Notes: generated from the sequence alone by a model not told the origin. A stretch of DNA of 64,000 nt from Lentzea flava (GCF_014648475.1 NZ_BMRE01000001.1:620001-684000), one strand, 5' to 3'; positions 50,704 to 59,393 are shown, numbered from the stretch's first letter. Numbers and translations: made by a program.

Positions 50704-51299
50704 TGCGCGCCGTGGTGCTGAACTGCACCCTGAAGAAGTCGCCGGAGGAGTCCAACACCGACATGCTCGCCCAGGTCGTGATCGACGAGCTGACGAAGAA
50801 GGACGTCGACGTCACCACGTACCGGCTCGCCGACCACAACATCCCGCCCGGCGTGACGACCGATCTCGGTCCGGGTGACGAGTGGCCGCGCATCCACGCG
50901 TCGTTGCTGGACGCGGAGATCCTGGTGTTCGCGACACCGACGTGGGTCGGGCACCCGTCCTCGCTCGCGCAACGGGCGCTGGAGCGGATGGACGCGATGA
51001 TCTCCGAGACCGACGACGAGGACCGGCCGGTGGCCTACAACCGCGTCGCGGGTGTCGTGGTGACCGGCAACGAGGACGGCGCGCACCACGTGATCAGCGA
51101 GATCGCCGGCGGGCTCGGCGACATCGGCTACACGATCCCCGGCCAGGCCTGGACGTACTGGAACCGCGGTCCTGGCCCCGGCCCGAGCTTCTCCGAGACC
51201 TCGGAGGGTCACGAGTGGTCGGAGAACACCGGCCGCACCATGGCCGCCAACCTCCACGCCGTCGCCCTCGCCTTGGCGGAACGCCCGATTCCCGCCTGA
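50703..51299 (+). CDS. NAD(P)H-dependent FMN reductase / flavodoxin-fold protein
   Basis: A protein of 198 residues. The flavodoxin-like fold starts VVLNCTLKKSPEESNTDMLAQ (phosphate-binding loop), followed by EILVFATPTWVGHPSSLAQRALERMD, typical of the NADPH-dependent FMN reductase family. It could supply reduced flavin or electrons to the P450 of the same operon. Its last 91 bp are antisense to the 3' end of the PAP2 gene. Confidence 0.88.
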   Translation: MRAVVLNCTLKKSPEESNTDMLAQVVIDELTKKDVDVTTYRLADHNIPPGVTTDLGPGDEWPRIHASLLDAEILVFATPTWVGHPSSLAQRALERMDAMISETDDEDRPVAYNRVAGVVVTGNEDGAHHVISEIAGGLGDIGYTIPGQAWTYWNRGPGPGPSFSETSEGHEWSENTGRTMAANLHAVALALAERPIPA

Positions 51300-51796
51300 G
51301 CGAACGCGACGACCGCGCCGATCAGCAGTCCTCCCAGGACATCCGTGGGCCAGTGCACGCGGGTCCGCAAGCGGCTGTAGGCGACCAGCAGCACCAGGGG
51401 CGTCACGAGAACAGCGGCCTCCCGGTCCTGCAACGCGGTGGCGGTGCCGAACGCGGCAGCCGTCACCGCGTGCTTGGACGGGAACGACGACGAGTCCGGG
51501 TGTTCCGGTAAGGCCTTTCTCGCGGGCATGTTCGCGGACGGCGGCCTGCGGCGGTGCACGACCAGGCTGATCAGGTGCCCGATCGGCAACGCCACCGCGG
51601 CCGCCGTCAACGCCTTCTTCGCCGCTTTTCGCTTGCCCGCCAAGGCCATCAGGCCGGCGACCGGCACCCACAGCGCACCACCCCGTGCCATGACGCTCGC
51701 GGCGATGATGATCGGGTTGGGACGTTCGGACGGCAACGCGTCGCTGTCGTGCAGGGACTCCTCGTCCAGCTCCTCGAGCTCGTCATCACCGATCAT
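51209..51796 (-). CDS. PAP2-family membrane phosphatase
   Basis: A protein of 195 residues. The three PAP2 phosphatase motifs are HRRRPP, SSSFPSKHAVTAAA (the usual PSGH is PSKH here) and SRLRTRVHWPTDVLGG. The first 25 residues are acidic (DDELEELDEESLHDSDALP). About four membrane helices. It may dephosphorylate lipid phosphates such as phosphatidic acid or undecaprenyl diphosphate. A GTTC-N16-GGGTAC promoter stands 10 bp before the ATG. Confidence 0.88.
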   Translation of the reverse strand: MIGDDELEELDEESLHDSDALPSERPNPIIIAASVMARGGALWVPVAGLMALAGKRKAAKKALTAAAVALPIGHLISLVVHRRRPPSANMPARKALPEHPDSSSFPSKHAVTAAAFGTATALQDREAAVLVTPLVLLVAYSRLRTRVHWPTDVLGGLLIGAVVAFAQAGIGRSAKARATAWRLAAMVRPVFSDHS

Positions 51797-51806
51797 GCTG
51801 TTCTAC

Positions 51807-51832
51807 GTACCCAGAACGGGTGATCGAAGAAC
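51807..51832 (-). promoter_or_regulatory. SigB/F-type promoter (GTTC-N16-GGGTAC)
   Basis: On the minus strand, GTTC (51832-51829), 16 bp, GGGTAC (51812-51807), 10 bp to the PAP2 ATG. It sits in the 36-bp gap behind the SDR gene of the heptose operon. Confidence 0.65.
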
Positions 51833-52504
51833 CTAGGGCCAGGACGGTTCCTCGCTGTGCGCGATCACCAGCTCGCGGATCTCGCAGCCGGGCGGCTGGC
51901 TCAGTGCGAACACGATCGCGGACGCGACGCGGTCCGGCGGGTTGAGCTTGTCCAGGTCCTTCGGCCGGTACTGCTCGGTCCTGTCGTCGAAGAAGTTCGT
52001 CCGCATCCCGCCGGGCACGATCAGCGTGACACCGATCCGGCCAGCGGTCTCCGCGGCCAGCGCGCGGGTGAACCCGACGACGCCGAACTTCGAGGCGCAG
52101 TACGCGGTCGCGTCGCTGACGGCCCGCAGCCCGAGCGTCGAAGCGACCGTCACCACACGGCCGTTCTCCAGGTGCGGCAACGCGGCCCTGACCACCGCGG
52201 CGGTGCCGAAGAGGTTCACACGGACGACGTTCTCCCACTCCTCCGCCGGCACTTCGGCCAGAGTGCCGCAGCGGTCGATGCCCGCCGCGGTCACGACGCC
52301 GCTGAACCCTCCGTGCCGTTCGGCCAGCTTCTGCACGGCCGCTTCGGCCGCTCGTCCGTCCGCCAGGTCGACCAGCTCGAACTCGGCGGCGGACGGCGCG
52401 GACTTGTCCAGCACCAGCGGTGTTCCCCCGGCCTCTCGCACCGCGTCCACCACGGCGGCACCGAGGCCTCCCGCACCTCCGGTCACCAGCACGTTGCCCA
52501 GCAT
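51833..52504 (-). CDS. Short-chain dehydrogenase/reductase, last gene of the heptose operon
   Basis: A protein of 223 residues from the ATG at 52504, with GGAGGG upstream. GGAGGLGAAVVDAV is the cofactor loop and TAAGIDRCG the second site; catalytic Ser is in VASTLGL and the Tyr-Lys pair in AYCASKFGVVGF. The late NFFDDRTEQYRPKDLDKLNPPDRVASAIVF resembles sorbitol- or sepiapterin-reductase-like SDRs. It overlaps hldE by one base. It may modify the heptose or a later sugar, but this is only context. Confidence 0.88.
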   Translation of the reverse strand: MLGNVLVTGGAGGLGAAVVDAVREAGGTPLVLDKSAPSAAEFELVDLADGRAAEAAVQKLAERHGGFSGVVTAAGIDRCGTLAEVPAEEWENVVRVNLFGTAAVVRAALPHLENGRVVTVASTLGLRAVSDATAYCASKFGVVGFTRALAAETAGRIGVTLIVPGGMRTNFFDDRTEQYRPKDLDKLNPPDRVASAIVFALSQPPGCEIRELVIAHSEEPSWP

Positions 52505-53781
52505 CAAGCCCTCCTCGACAGGATCTCGGTCGTCGAATGTCCACGGTGGTACGGCACGACGACGGTCCGGCCGCCCCAGCGCCGCACCACGGCGGCCTCT
52601 GGCAGCAGGTCGGCGTTGTAGTCGCCGCCCTTCACCCACACGTCCGGCCGCAACCGGCCCAGCACCGCTTCCGGGGTGTCCTCGCCGAACACGACCACGT
52701 CGTCCACCGACTCCAGTGCGCGCAACACCTCGATGCGCTCGTTCTGGCCGTTGACCGGCCGCCCCTCGCCCTTCAGGCGCCGCACCGACAGGTCGGAGTT
52801 GAGGCACACCACCAGGCAGTCCCCCAACGCCCGTGCCGCGGCGAGCATCCGCACGTGTCCCGGGTGCAGGACGTCGAAACAGCCTCCGGTGGCGACGACG
52901 GTTCCGCCACGCCGACGCACCTCGTCCACCGTGGACGGAAGTGGTGCCCTCATGCCCGACACACCGCCGTGCGCGAGGAACTCGGCCGCGGCGGCCACCG
53001 CGTCGGCGACCGCGTCGTCCGGAGCGGCACCGCGGGCCAGCCGGACGGCCGCCGTCACGGCGAACCTGTCCCCGGCACCACACGGATCGGCAACGGGGAC
53101 AACGGGTGCGGGCACCGCGACCGGCATCCCTCCGCAGTGGAGCACCGCGCCGTTGCCGCCCAGGGTCACCACGACCGCCCGCGCCTTCCACTCGGCCCGC
53201 AGCCCGGCCGCCGCCTCGTCGGGGTCGGCCGTGCCGCTGAACGCGGTGGCCTCCGGCAGGTTCGGCGTCGCGAGCCGCACTCCGGGCACCGGCGCCGGTC
53301 CACGTGGATGCGGATCCCAGACCACCGGCACCCGTGCGAGCACCGAGCGGAGCCGTTCGTCGCGCAGCAGCCCTCGTCCGTAGTCCGACGCCAGCACGAA
53401 GTCCGCCGACAGCACGACGTCGAGCATGTCGTCGGTGACCTGCGGCGGCGCCGAACCACCACCGCGATCCATCCGGGCCAGGGACGTTCCACCGCAGCGC
53501 AACCGCGTCTTCACCGGCACCGAGTCGGCTCGGCCGAACACGCCGGGAACCTCGATCAGCGACCGCAGCCGCTCCCCCGCCTCGTCCTCGGACAGCGCGC
53601 TGACCAGCGTCACGTCCACGCCGTCCCGCGCGGCCATCGTCGCCGCCAGCGCCGCGCCACCGGCACGCGGGTGTTCCGCGGAGACGTCCAGCACGGGCGC
53701 GGGCGCGTCCGGGCACAGCCTGCTGACGGTGCCTTCCACGTCGACGTCCAGCAGTGCGTCCCCCACCACGACCAGCTTCAC
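52504..53781 (-). CDS. hldE: Bifunctional heptose-7-phosphate kinase / heptose-1-phosphate nucleotidyltransferase
   Basis: A protein of 425 residues from the GTG at 53781. The N-terminal PfkB-like kinase starts [16 protein letters not shown] and has the catalytic DPCGAGDRFAVTAAVRLA. The C-terminal cytidylyltransferase-like domain starts near residue 290 with ATGGCFDVLHPGHVRML (HxGH) and ends YHRGHSTTEIL. In Gram-negatives the two activities turn D-glycero-D-manno-heptose-7-phosphate into ADP-heptose, with GmhB between them. Together with gmhA and gmhB this makes a complete ADP-D-glycero-D-manno-heptose route in a Gram-positive. No HldD epimerase is seen. Confidence 0.93.
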   Translation of the reverse strand: MKLVVVGDALLDVDVEGTVSRLCPDAPAPVLDVSAEHPRAGGAALAATMAARDGVDVTLVSALSEDEAGERLRSLIEVPGVFGRADSVPVKTRLRCGGTSLARMDRGGGSAPPQVTDDMLDVVLSADFVLASDYGRGLLRDERLRSVLARVPVVWDPHPRGPAPVPGVRLATPNLPEATAFSGTADPDEAAAGLRAEWKARAVVVTLGGNGAVLHCGGMPVAVPAPVVPVADPCGAGDRFAVTAAVRLARGAAPDDAVADAVAAAAEFLAHGGVSGMRAPLPSTVDEVRRRGGTVVATGGCFDVLHPGHVRMLAAARALGDCLVVCLNSDLSVRRLKGEGRPVNGQNERIEVLRALESVDDVVVFGEDTPEAVLGRLRPDVWVKGGDYNADLLPEAAVVRRWGGRTVVVPYHRGHSTTEILSRRA

Positions 53782-54353
53782 GACGCCCTCCGGTAGGCCG
53801 AGGGCAGTGCGGCCTCGAAGGCTTCGCACAACGCGTGCACCACCACGAGCTGCGCTTCCTGCACGTGGCAGGGGTCGCCGGGCAACGCGAGCGTGTCGTC
53901 GGCCAGCGAGGCCAGCGGGTTCGGCAACGGCCCGGTCAGCGCCCACACGCTCGCTCCAGCCAGCCGGCCAGCGTGCGCCGCCTCCAGCAGGTTCGGGCTG
54001 CTGCCGCTGGTCGACAGCAGGACCACCACGTCACCAGGCCTGGCGTGTGCCGTCACCTGACGCGCGAACACCTGGTCGTAGCCGTAGTCGTTGGCGATGG
54101 CCGTGACGCTGGACGTCTCGGAGCACAACGCCAGTGCGGAGAACGCGGCGCGGTCGTGCCGATACCGCCCGACGAGCTCGGCGGTCAGGTGCTGGGCCTC
54201 CGCGGCCGATCCGCCGTTGCCCGCGGCGAGCAGCCTGCCGCCGTCGGTCAGCAGGCGGGCGAGCTCGCCGCCCCAGCGGTTGATCCGCGAGGCCTGCGCC
54301 CGCAGACCGGTCAACGTCTCGTTCAGTCCGGAGAGATGGCTTTCGACGGTCAC
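53778..54353 (-). CDS. gmhA: Phosphoheptose isomerase (SIS domain)
   Basis: A protein of 191 residues from the GTG at 54353. The SIS fold shows [28 protein letters not shown], then [21 protein letters not shown] and [17 protein letters not shown], all typical of GmhA. It converts sedoheptulose-7-phosphate to D-glycero-D-manno-heptose-7-phosphate. It overlaps its neighbours by 4 bp on each side. Precursor supply could come from the tal/tkt pair at 41-44 kb. Confidence 0.93.
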   Translation of the reverse strand: MTVESHLSGLNETLTGLRAQASRINRWGGELARLLTDGGRLLAAGNGGSAAEAQHLTAELVGRYRHDRAAFSALALCSETSSVTAIANDYGYDQVFARQVTAHARPGDVVVLLSTSGSSPNLLEAAHAGRLAGASVWALTGPLPNPLASLADDTLALPGDPCHVQEAQLVVVHALCEAFEAALPSAYRRAS

Positions 54354-55549
54354 CGAGCCACCGCCAAGCCGTCGTTCGCGGACACCCGGCGGTAGACGTG
54401 CTCGCACCGGGCCGCCACCTCGTCCCACGTGTACCGGGCGTCCACCCGGTCCTGGCCCGCGATGCCGTACGCCATGCCGCGCGAGGGATCGGCGAGCAAC
54501 CTGCGCAGCGCCCGTCCGAGAGCCTTCGGGTCACGTGGCGGGGTCAGCACGCCCGTGACGCCGTGGACCACGGTGTCGGTCAGGCCGCCGACGGCCGACG
54601 CGACAACCGGTACACCACACGCCATCGCCTCCAACGGCACGATGCCGAACGGCTCGTACCACGGCACGCACGCCACCACGTCGGCAGAGCGCAGCAGCGC
54701 CGGCATGTCCGTGCGTGCGACCTGCCCGATCAGGTGCACGCGGTCCGACACTCCGTGCGCCTCGGCGCAGGCGAGCAGTCGTTGCGCCTCAGGGTCATGC
54801 CGGAGGTCGGCCGAGCCGCCCGCGATCACCAGTTCGGCGTCCGGCACCAGTGCCAGCGCGGCGATCAGGTCGTCGAACCCCTTGCGCGGCACCAGCCTGC
54901 CGACCGACACGATCCGGTGCTGCGCGGTCCGCGGTGCGACCGGGCCGACCGACTCGAACAGCTTCGTGTCCACCCCGCACGGCACGACCGTGATCTTGTT
55001 CCGCTTCAGCCCCATCGCCATCAGCTCTTCGACCTCGTCGTCGCACGTGGCCGCGATGGCGTCCACCTCGTGCCCGACGAGCCGTTCGACGGCGATCCGG
55101 TCGGTGGGGCTGGTGTCCTGCGCGCCCTGGTGACGGCGCTTCACCGTGCCCAGCGCGTGGTAGGTGTGCACGACGGGGACGCGCTCGCGGCGCGCCGCCA
55201 GCACCGAGGCCAGGCCGGACATCCAGAAGTGGCTGTGCACCACGTCCGGCCGCTGGTCCTGCCAGTCGTGCATCAGAAACCGGGAGAAGTCGGTCATGTG
55301 CGGCAGCAGGTCGTCCTTCGGGATCTGCTTCGCCGGTCCGGCGGGCACGTGCACGACCTCGTAGCCGTCCGAAGTGTCGACCCGGCGCGGCAGACCGCGC
55401 GCGTCGCGTCGCGTGTAGACCGCGACCTCATGACCACGTCGCACCAGAGCCGCCGCGAGCGCGGCCACGTGCACGTTCTGTCCTCCCGCGTCGGCACCAC
55501 CCAGAGCCGCGAGCGGGCTGGCGTGCTCCGACACCATCGCGATCCTCAT
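54350..55549 (-). CDS. Glycosyltransferase family 4
   Basis: A protein of 399 residues. A GT-B fold: N-terminal [34 protein letters not shown], central [19 protein letters not shown], then [18 protein letters not shown] and the retaining E-x7-E segment [23 protein letters not shown]. It resembles MshA-like and mannosyl transferases. Acceptor and donor unknown. ATGA overlap with the upstream gene. Confidence 0.92.
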   Translation of the reverse strand: MRIAMVSEHASPLAALGGADAGGQNVHVAALAAALVRRGHEVAVYTRRDARGLPRRVDTSDGYEVVHVPAGPAKQIPKDDLLPHMTDFSRFLMHDWQDQRPDVVHSHFWMSGLASVLAARRERVPVVHTYHALGTVKRRHQGAQDTSPTDRIAVERLVGHEVDAIAATCDDEVEELMAMGLKRNKITVVPCGVDTKLFESVGPVAPRTAQHRIVSVGRLVPRKGFDDLIAALALVPDAELVIAGGSADLRHDPEAQRLLACAEAHGVSDRVHLIGQVARTDMPALLRSADVVACVPWYEPFGIVPLEAMACGVPVVASAVGGLTDTVVHGVTGVLTPPRDPKALGRALRRLLADPSRGMAYGIAGQDRVDARYTWDEVAARCEHVYRRVSANDGLAVAR

Positions 55550-56415
55550 CCGATCACCTCCTTCAGCACCACGTCCCAGTTGCGCAGGAACGCATCGAGC
55601 CCGTACCGGGCCAGCGCGAACTCGCGGGCCCGTTTCCCTTTCTCGTGCGCGAGAGCCGGATCCGAGACCAGCTCCCGCGCTGCCGCCGCCAACTCCTCCA
55701 CGTTCGTCGAGATCGCGCCCACCTCCGCGGACACGGCACGCAACGCCTCCGTCGACGCGAGCGCGACCACCGGCATGCCGATGTGCATCGCCTCCAGCAG
55801 CGAAAGCCCCAGCGACGTCCAGCGCGCGGTGTGCACGTAGACGCGGCGGCGGGCCAGTTCCCGGTGCAGGACCGGAAGTTCGTGGTCCCCCAGGCCACCG
55901 ATCTGCTCGGTCCCCATGCCGAAGACGTCGACCGGTTCGAACCGCGGCAGCAGGTCGGTGCCGACGATCCGGCCGCGGCGGACCGGTTCGTTGATCACCG
56001 CGGCCGCGCGCGGGAGTTCGCCGGTGTACAGCGGACCGGGATCGACGACGCCGTGCTCGATCACGACGGTCCTGGTGGTGCCGCAGTCCCACATGAGGTC
56101 GTTGAAGTGCGTGACGTGGACGATCGTGCCGTCCCAGCCCGCCAGCGGGTGTTCTTGGCCGGGAGCGCGCGGCGTGTTGTGCTCCAGGTACACCACCGGG
56201 ATTCCGACCGGTACCTGCGAGAGCTCCTCGACCCGTTGCACGACGGCGATGTCGGCGCCAGCGGAGTCCACTTCGGATAGATGAACCTCCGTCGCGGACC
56301 ACGGCCGCCCGGCGAGCCCGATGCCCTCCGGCGGGCCGGGGATCAGGTAGTCGTGACCGCCCTGGACGAACGCGTGCGTCCAGGAACCGTGCACGTGCCA
56401 CAGCAGAATCCTCAT
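55546..56415 (-). CDS. Glycosyltransferase, GT-B type
   Basis: A protein of 289 residues. It starts [30 protein letters not shown] and has a C-terminal donor half [35 protein letters not shown]. The protein is shorter than a usual GT4 enzyme, and the N-domain is compact ([27 protein letters not shown]). Such single short GTs are found in actinobacterial heptose clusters next to GmhA/HldE. Sits between GT9 and GT4 genes with ATGA overlaps on both sides. Confidence 0.85.
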   Translation of the reverse strand: MRILLWHVHGSWTHAFVQGGHDYLIPGPPEGIGLAGRPWSATEVHLSEVDSAGADIAVVQRVEELSQVPVGIPVVYLEHNTPRAPGQEHPLAGWDGTIVHVTHFNDLMWDCGTTRTVVIEHGVVDPGPLYTGELPRAAAVINEPVRRGRIVGTDLLPRFEPVDVFGMGTEQIGGLGDHELPVLHRELARRRVYVHTARWTSLGLSLLEAMHIGMPVVALASTEALRAVSAEVGAISTNVEELAAAARELVSDPALAHEKGKRAREFALARYGLDAFLRNWDVVLKEVIG

Positions 56416-57386
56416 GCCGTCACCTCCGCAACAGCCGCGACGACGTCGGCCGGGTCGATCAGGTCGAGACACGGGTGGCCGGGTACCGGGCACTCACGGG
56501 CCCTGGTGCCGGCGCACGGCGCGTTCAGGTCGCCGAGCAGCACGTGTTTGCCGTGCGGGGCCCACCTGGACGCCGGAACGACCGGGGCGAACAACGACAC
56601 GACGGGGGTGCCGACCGCGGCCGCGAGGTGGGCGGGCCCGGTGTTGCCGACGACGACGGCGTCGGCACCGGCCAGCACCCCGGCCAGCTCGCGGAAGCTG
56701 GTGCGCCCGCCGAGATCGTGTCCGCACGCGCCCGCGACGTGCTCGGTCAGCCCGGCCTCTGCCGGACCTCCGGTCACGACGACGCGATACCCGGCCGCGG
56801 TCAGCGCGACCACGGCTTTCGCCCACCGGTCAGGCGACCAGGTGCGGGCGGGCGCCGTCGCACCGGGGTGCACCACAACGTACGGACGGCTCAGTGGGGT
56901 CTTCGGCGGCTCGACCACGGCGAGACTGCTGTCCGACGCCGGGAAACCCGCCGCTCGCGCGACCTCGAGCGCTCGTTCCGCCTCCGGGATGTCCGGGTCG
57001 TCACGCAGCCGGACGTCCAGCAACGAGCCGGGGTAGTCGACCGACCGCGCGACGATCTTCGGCACACCCGCCAGCCGCAGGACGAGGGCCAGCGGCAACG
57101 GACTCTGGTGGAACGAGGTGAGGATCAGCGCCACGTCGGCGCGGACACCGTGCAGCAACGCCGTCATGGCCTCGATGTCGAAGGGGCGGACGTCCGGTGC
57201 GGGGTTCGCGATCCACGGGCACTCCCACTCGATGATCCGGGTGACGCCGGGCAGCATCTCGGCTGCCTGGACGCCGCCGGGACCGCACAGGAAGACGACC
57301 TCGCCCGCCGTCGCGGCGGCGCGCACAGCGGGTCCGGACAGCAACACGTCACCGTCGCTGTCGAGCCGGGCGATCAGGGTCCTCAC
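56412..57386 (-). CDS. GT9 heptosyltransferase-like glycosyltransferase
   Basis: A protein of 324 residues from the GTG at 57386. The start [23 protein letters not shown] replaces the usual R-x-GDxLLxTP motif. [26 protein letters not shown] and [25 protein letters not shown] are the donor-site motifs of ADP-heptose:LPS heptosyltransferases. A Cys-containing tail ([23 protein letters not shown]) is as in WaaF/WaaC-like proteins. Likely donor is the ADP-heptose made by this operon. Confidence 0.9.
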   Translation of the reverse strand: MRTLIARLDSDGDVLLSGPAVRAAATAGEVVFLCGPGGVQAAEMLPGVTRIIEWECPWIANPAPDVRPFDIEAMTALLHGVRADVALILTSFHQSPLPLALVLRLAGVPKIVARSVDYPGSLLDVRLRDDPDIPEAERALEVARAAGFPASDSSLAVVEPPKTPLSRPYVVVHPGATAPARTWSPDRWAKAVVALTAAGYRVVVTGGPAEAGLTEHVAGACGHDLGGRTSFRELAGVLAGADAVVVGNTGPAHLAAAVGTPVVSLFAPVVPASRWAPHGKHVLLGDLNAPCAGTRARECPVPGHPCLDLIDPADVVAAVAEVTA

Positions 57387-57898
57387 CGGATCATCCCCGC
57401 CACGGCGTGCAGGTCGGGGGCGACGCGCGGGGCGCGCTCGACCTCTTCCGGCCTGGTCACCTCGGTCGGCACCAGCACCGGCACGGCGCCGGCGGCCTCG
57501 GCGGCCGCCACGTCGGCCCCGATGTCCCCCACGACGAGCGTGCGTTCCGGGCGGACCCCCAGCGCCGCACAGGCGGAAATCACCAGGCCGGGTGCCGGTT
57601 TGCGGCACGCGCACCCCTCGTCGGGGTGGTGCGGGCAGATCTGCCAGGTGCCGAACCGGCCCAGCAGCTCCTCGACCCGTGCGTTCACCGCGGCGACCTG
57701 TGTCTCGGTGAGCAGCCCGCGGCCGATGCCGGACTGGTTGCTCACCACACCGGTGCGCACGCCGTGGGTGCGCAGGTCCCGCAGGATCTCGCGGGCACCC
57801 GGCATCGGTACGACGCGCTGAGGGTCGCCGTTGTACGGAACGTCGCGAATGAGTGTTCCGTCGCGGTCGAAGAGCACCGCGTCGAAGGCCTGGTCCAT
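57383..57898 (-). CDS. gmhB: D-glycero-D-manno-heptose-1,7-bisphosphate phosphatase (HAD)
   Basis: A protein of 171 residues. DxD motif FDRDGTLIRD, motif II SNQSGIGRG, Lys in CRKPAPG and VVGDIGADVAAA form the HAD site; CPHHPDEGCACRK is the zinc loop typical of GmhB/HisB. It removes the C7 phosphate between the two HldE steps. First gene of the gmhB-GT9-GT-GT4-gmhA-hldE-SDR operon. There is no Shine-Dalgarno on the coding strand (it reads CTCCTCT), so the transcript may be leaderless. A small AGCCGC/GCGGCT hairpin lies just upstream. Confidence 0.92.
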   Translation of the reverse strand: MDQAFDAVLFDRDGTLIRDVPYNGDPQRVVPMPGAREILRDLRTHGVRTGVVSNQSGIGRGLLTETQVAAVNARVEELLGRFGTWQICPHHPDEGCACRKPAPGLVISACAALGVRPERTLVVGDIGADVAAAEAAGAVPVLVPTEVTRPEEVERAPRVAPDLHAVAGMIR

Positions 57899-57950
57899 AG
57901 AGGAGATTTAGCCGCCAGAAGCGGCTTGAAACGCTACTCCGCGAAGCGAT

Positions 57951-58943
57951 TCACAGCACCGGGCTGGCCGGAACGTGTTTACCTTCCCCAATTCCCCGGA
58001 CAAGTGCTTGAAGCGTCTCCTGCGCGTCGAAAGCGGGCTTCCAGCCGAGTTCCGTCCGGGCGCGGGCCGCGTCCAGCAGCGGCGCCGTCAGCGCCAGATC
58101 GACCCATCCCGGTGGAGTCGGCTGCAGACGCAATCGCCAGGTGACGTTCGCGAGTAGACGCAACAGCCACGGCGGAACCGGGAGGTGCCTTCCCCCGAGC
58201 AGCTCAGCGAGAACACGGGGAGTGACGACGGGCTCGGCCACGAGGTTGACCGGACCGTGCAGACGGTGCCGCAGGATGAGTGCGACGGCGTCGGCGACGT
58301 CAGCGGAGTGGACGAACTGCAGCACCAGGTCGTTCGGCAGCGGAAGGACCGGGATCCGGTGCCGGAACAGCGCTTTCGGCACCAGGCTGCCGAGGAAGTA
58401 GTCGTGCACCTCCGTGCCCGCGTCGGGCTGCAGGATCAGGCCGGGCCGCGGCCGGGAGATCAGCATGCTGGTCTCGTACTGGTTCAGCATGTGCTCCACG
58501 GCGGCCTTGTGCCTGCTGTAGAACGACGACGACACGCCGTCGACCGGCCACGACTCGTCGACGCGGTGGTCCTTGCGGGTCGGTGAATAGGCGCCGACGG
58601 ACGACATGTGCACGAGGTGCGGCACGCCGGCCCTGGCCGCGGCGTTGAAGACGCGCGACGATCCGGCGACGTTCGTGCGGTAGAGCTCGCGCTGGTCGTG
58701 GGACGGCTGGATGAGCCACGCGAGGTGGACCACCGCGTCGGCGCCCTCGAACGCGATGTCGAGCAGCTCTTCGGCGCCGGGCTGACCGATGTCGATCGGC
58801 GTCCAGTCGACGCCCTGGTACGGCGGCGCGTCCGCGGGTGGCCGGCGGGAGATGCCGTGCACCCGGACGTCCGGCTCCTCGGCGAGCCTGCGCAGGAGGG
58901 CGGTGCCGACGTTGCCGGTCGCGCCCGTGACGACGACCTTCAC
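57951..58943 (-). CDS. NAD-dependent epimerase/dehydratase-family protein (extended SDR)
   Basis: A protein of 330 residues from the GTG at 58943. Rossmann VVVTGATGNVGTALLRRL, then GADAVVHLAWLIQPSHDQ, HMSSVGAYSP and the active-site Tyr-Lys SSFYSRHKAAVEHML. The C-terminus is not like HldD or UDP-galactose epimerase. Similar proteins are common in actinobacterial stress loci. It overlaps the ChaB-type gene by 4 bp and thus shares its promoter, rather than that of the heptose operon. Confidence 0.88.
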   Translation of the reverse strand: MKVVVTGATGNVGTALLRRLAEEPDVRVHGISRRPPADAPPYQGVDWTPIDIGQPGAEELLDIAFEGADAVVHLAWLIQPSHDQRELYRTNVAGSSRVFNAAARAGVPHLVHMSSVGAYSPTRKDHRVDESWPVDGVSSSFYSRHKAAVEHMLNQYETSMLISRPRPGLILQPDAGTEVHDYFLGSLVPKALFRHRIPVLPLPNDLVLQFVHSADVADAVALILRHRLHGPVNLVAEPVVTPRVLAELLGGRHLPVPPWLLRLLANVTWRLRLQPTPPGWVDLALTAPLLDAARARTELGWKPAFDAQETLQALVRGIGEGKHVPASPVL

Positions 58944-59335
58944 GATCGCGCTCGCGCGGTCTCGCGGTTGTTCGCCTTCTCGATCGCCTCGACGAGCTCG
59001 TCCTTGGTCATCTGCGACCGGCCCTCGATCTTCAGGCGCTTCGCGATGTCGTAGAGGTGCTGCTTGCTCGCGTTGGCGTCCACACCGCCGGCCGTCTCGC
59101 CCTGGGCCGGTGTGCTGCGCTCGGCCTGCCGGTCGGACGGCCCCTTCTCGGCCTTGGCCTCCCAGTGGTCGCCGACCTTCTCGAAGCTGTGCTTGAGTGC
59201 CGAGAAGGCGGTGCGGTGCGCCCGTTCGCCTTCGCCGTACGTCTCGACGGCGGAGTCGTGCGCCTTGATCCACGTCCGCTGTGCCTTCTTCGACGAACGT
59301 GCCACCGTGCTGGGCAGTTCCTCGCGTCCGGGCAT
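58940..59335 (-). CDS. ChaB-family protein with C-terminal SAP/Rho-N-like motif
   Basis: A protein of 131 residues from the ATG at 59335, with GGAGGAG upstream. The first half is ChaB-like (ELPSTVARSSKKAQRTWIKAHDSAVETYGEGERAHRTAFSALK). The second half ends with SKQHLYDIAKRLKIEGRSQMTKDELVEAIEKA, the same motif as in the products of 47097 and 48318. Probably nucleic-acid-associated, role unknown. Divergent from the aldehyde dehydrogenase gene, sharing a palindromic GGGTACCC. Confidence 0.87.
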   Translation of the reverse strand: MPGREELPSTVARSSKKAQRTWIKAHDSAVETYGEGERAHRTAFSALKHSFEKVGDHWEAKAEKGPSDRQAERSTPAQGETAGGVDANASKQHLYDIAKRLKIEGRSQMTKDELVEAIEKANNRETARARS

Positions 59336-59347
59336 GGCTCCTCCAAG

Positions 59348-59393
59348 GTTTCGACCTGCGCCAACGGGTACCCGCGAGCCATGACCGCCATGC
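59348..59393. promoter_or_regulatory. Divergent SigB/F-type promoters sharing the palindrome GGGTACCC
   Basis: Plus strand: GTTT (59348-59351), 14 bp, GGGTAC (59366-59371), 9 bp to the aldehyde dehydrogenase ATG. Minus strand: GCAT (59393-59390), 16 bp, GGGTAC (59373-59368), for the ChaB-type gene. One palindromic octamer serves both directions. Confidence 0.7.

Noticed and set aside
56460-56490. GGGTACC inside the GT9 gene of the heptose operon
   Set aside because: It is inside coding sequence, not before any start codon, and codes for conserved residues of the C-terminal loop.
57951-58943. HldD, the ADP-heptose 6-epimerase missing from the cluster
   Set aside because: It has the extended-SDR fold, but the C-terminal half does not resemble HldD and the gene shares a transcript with the ChaB-type stress gene.
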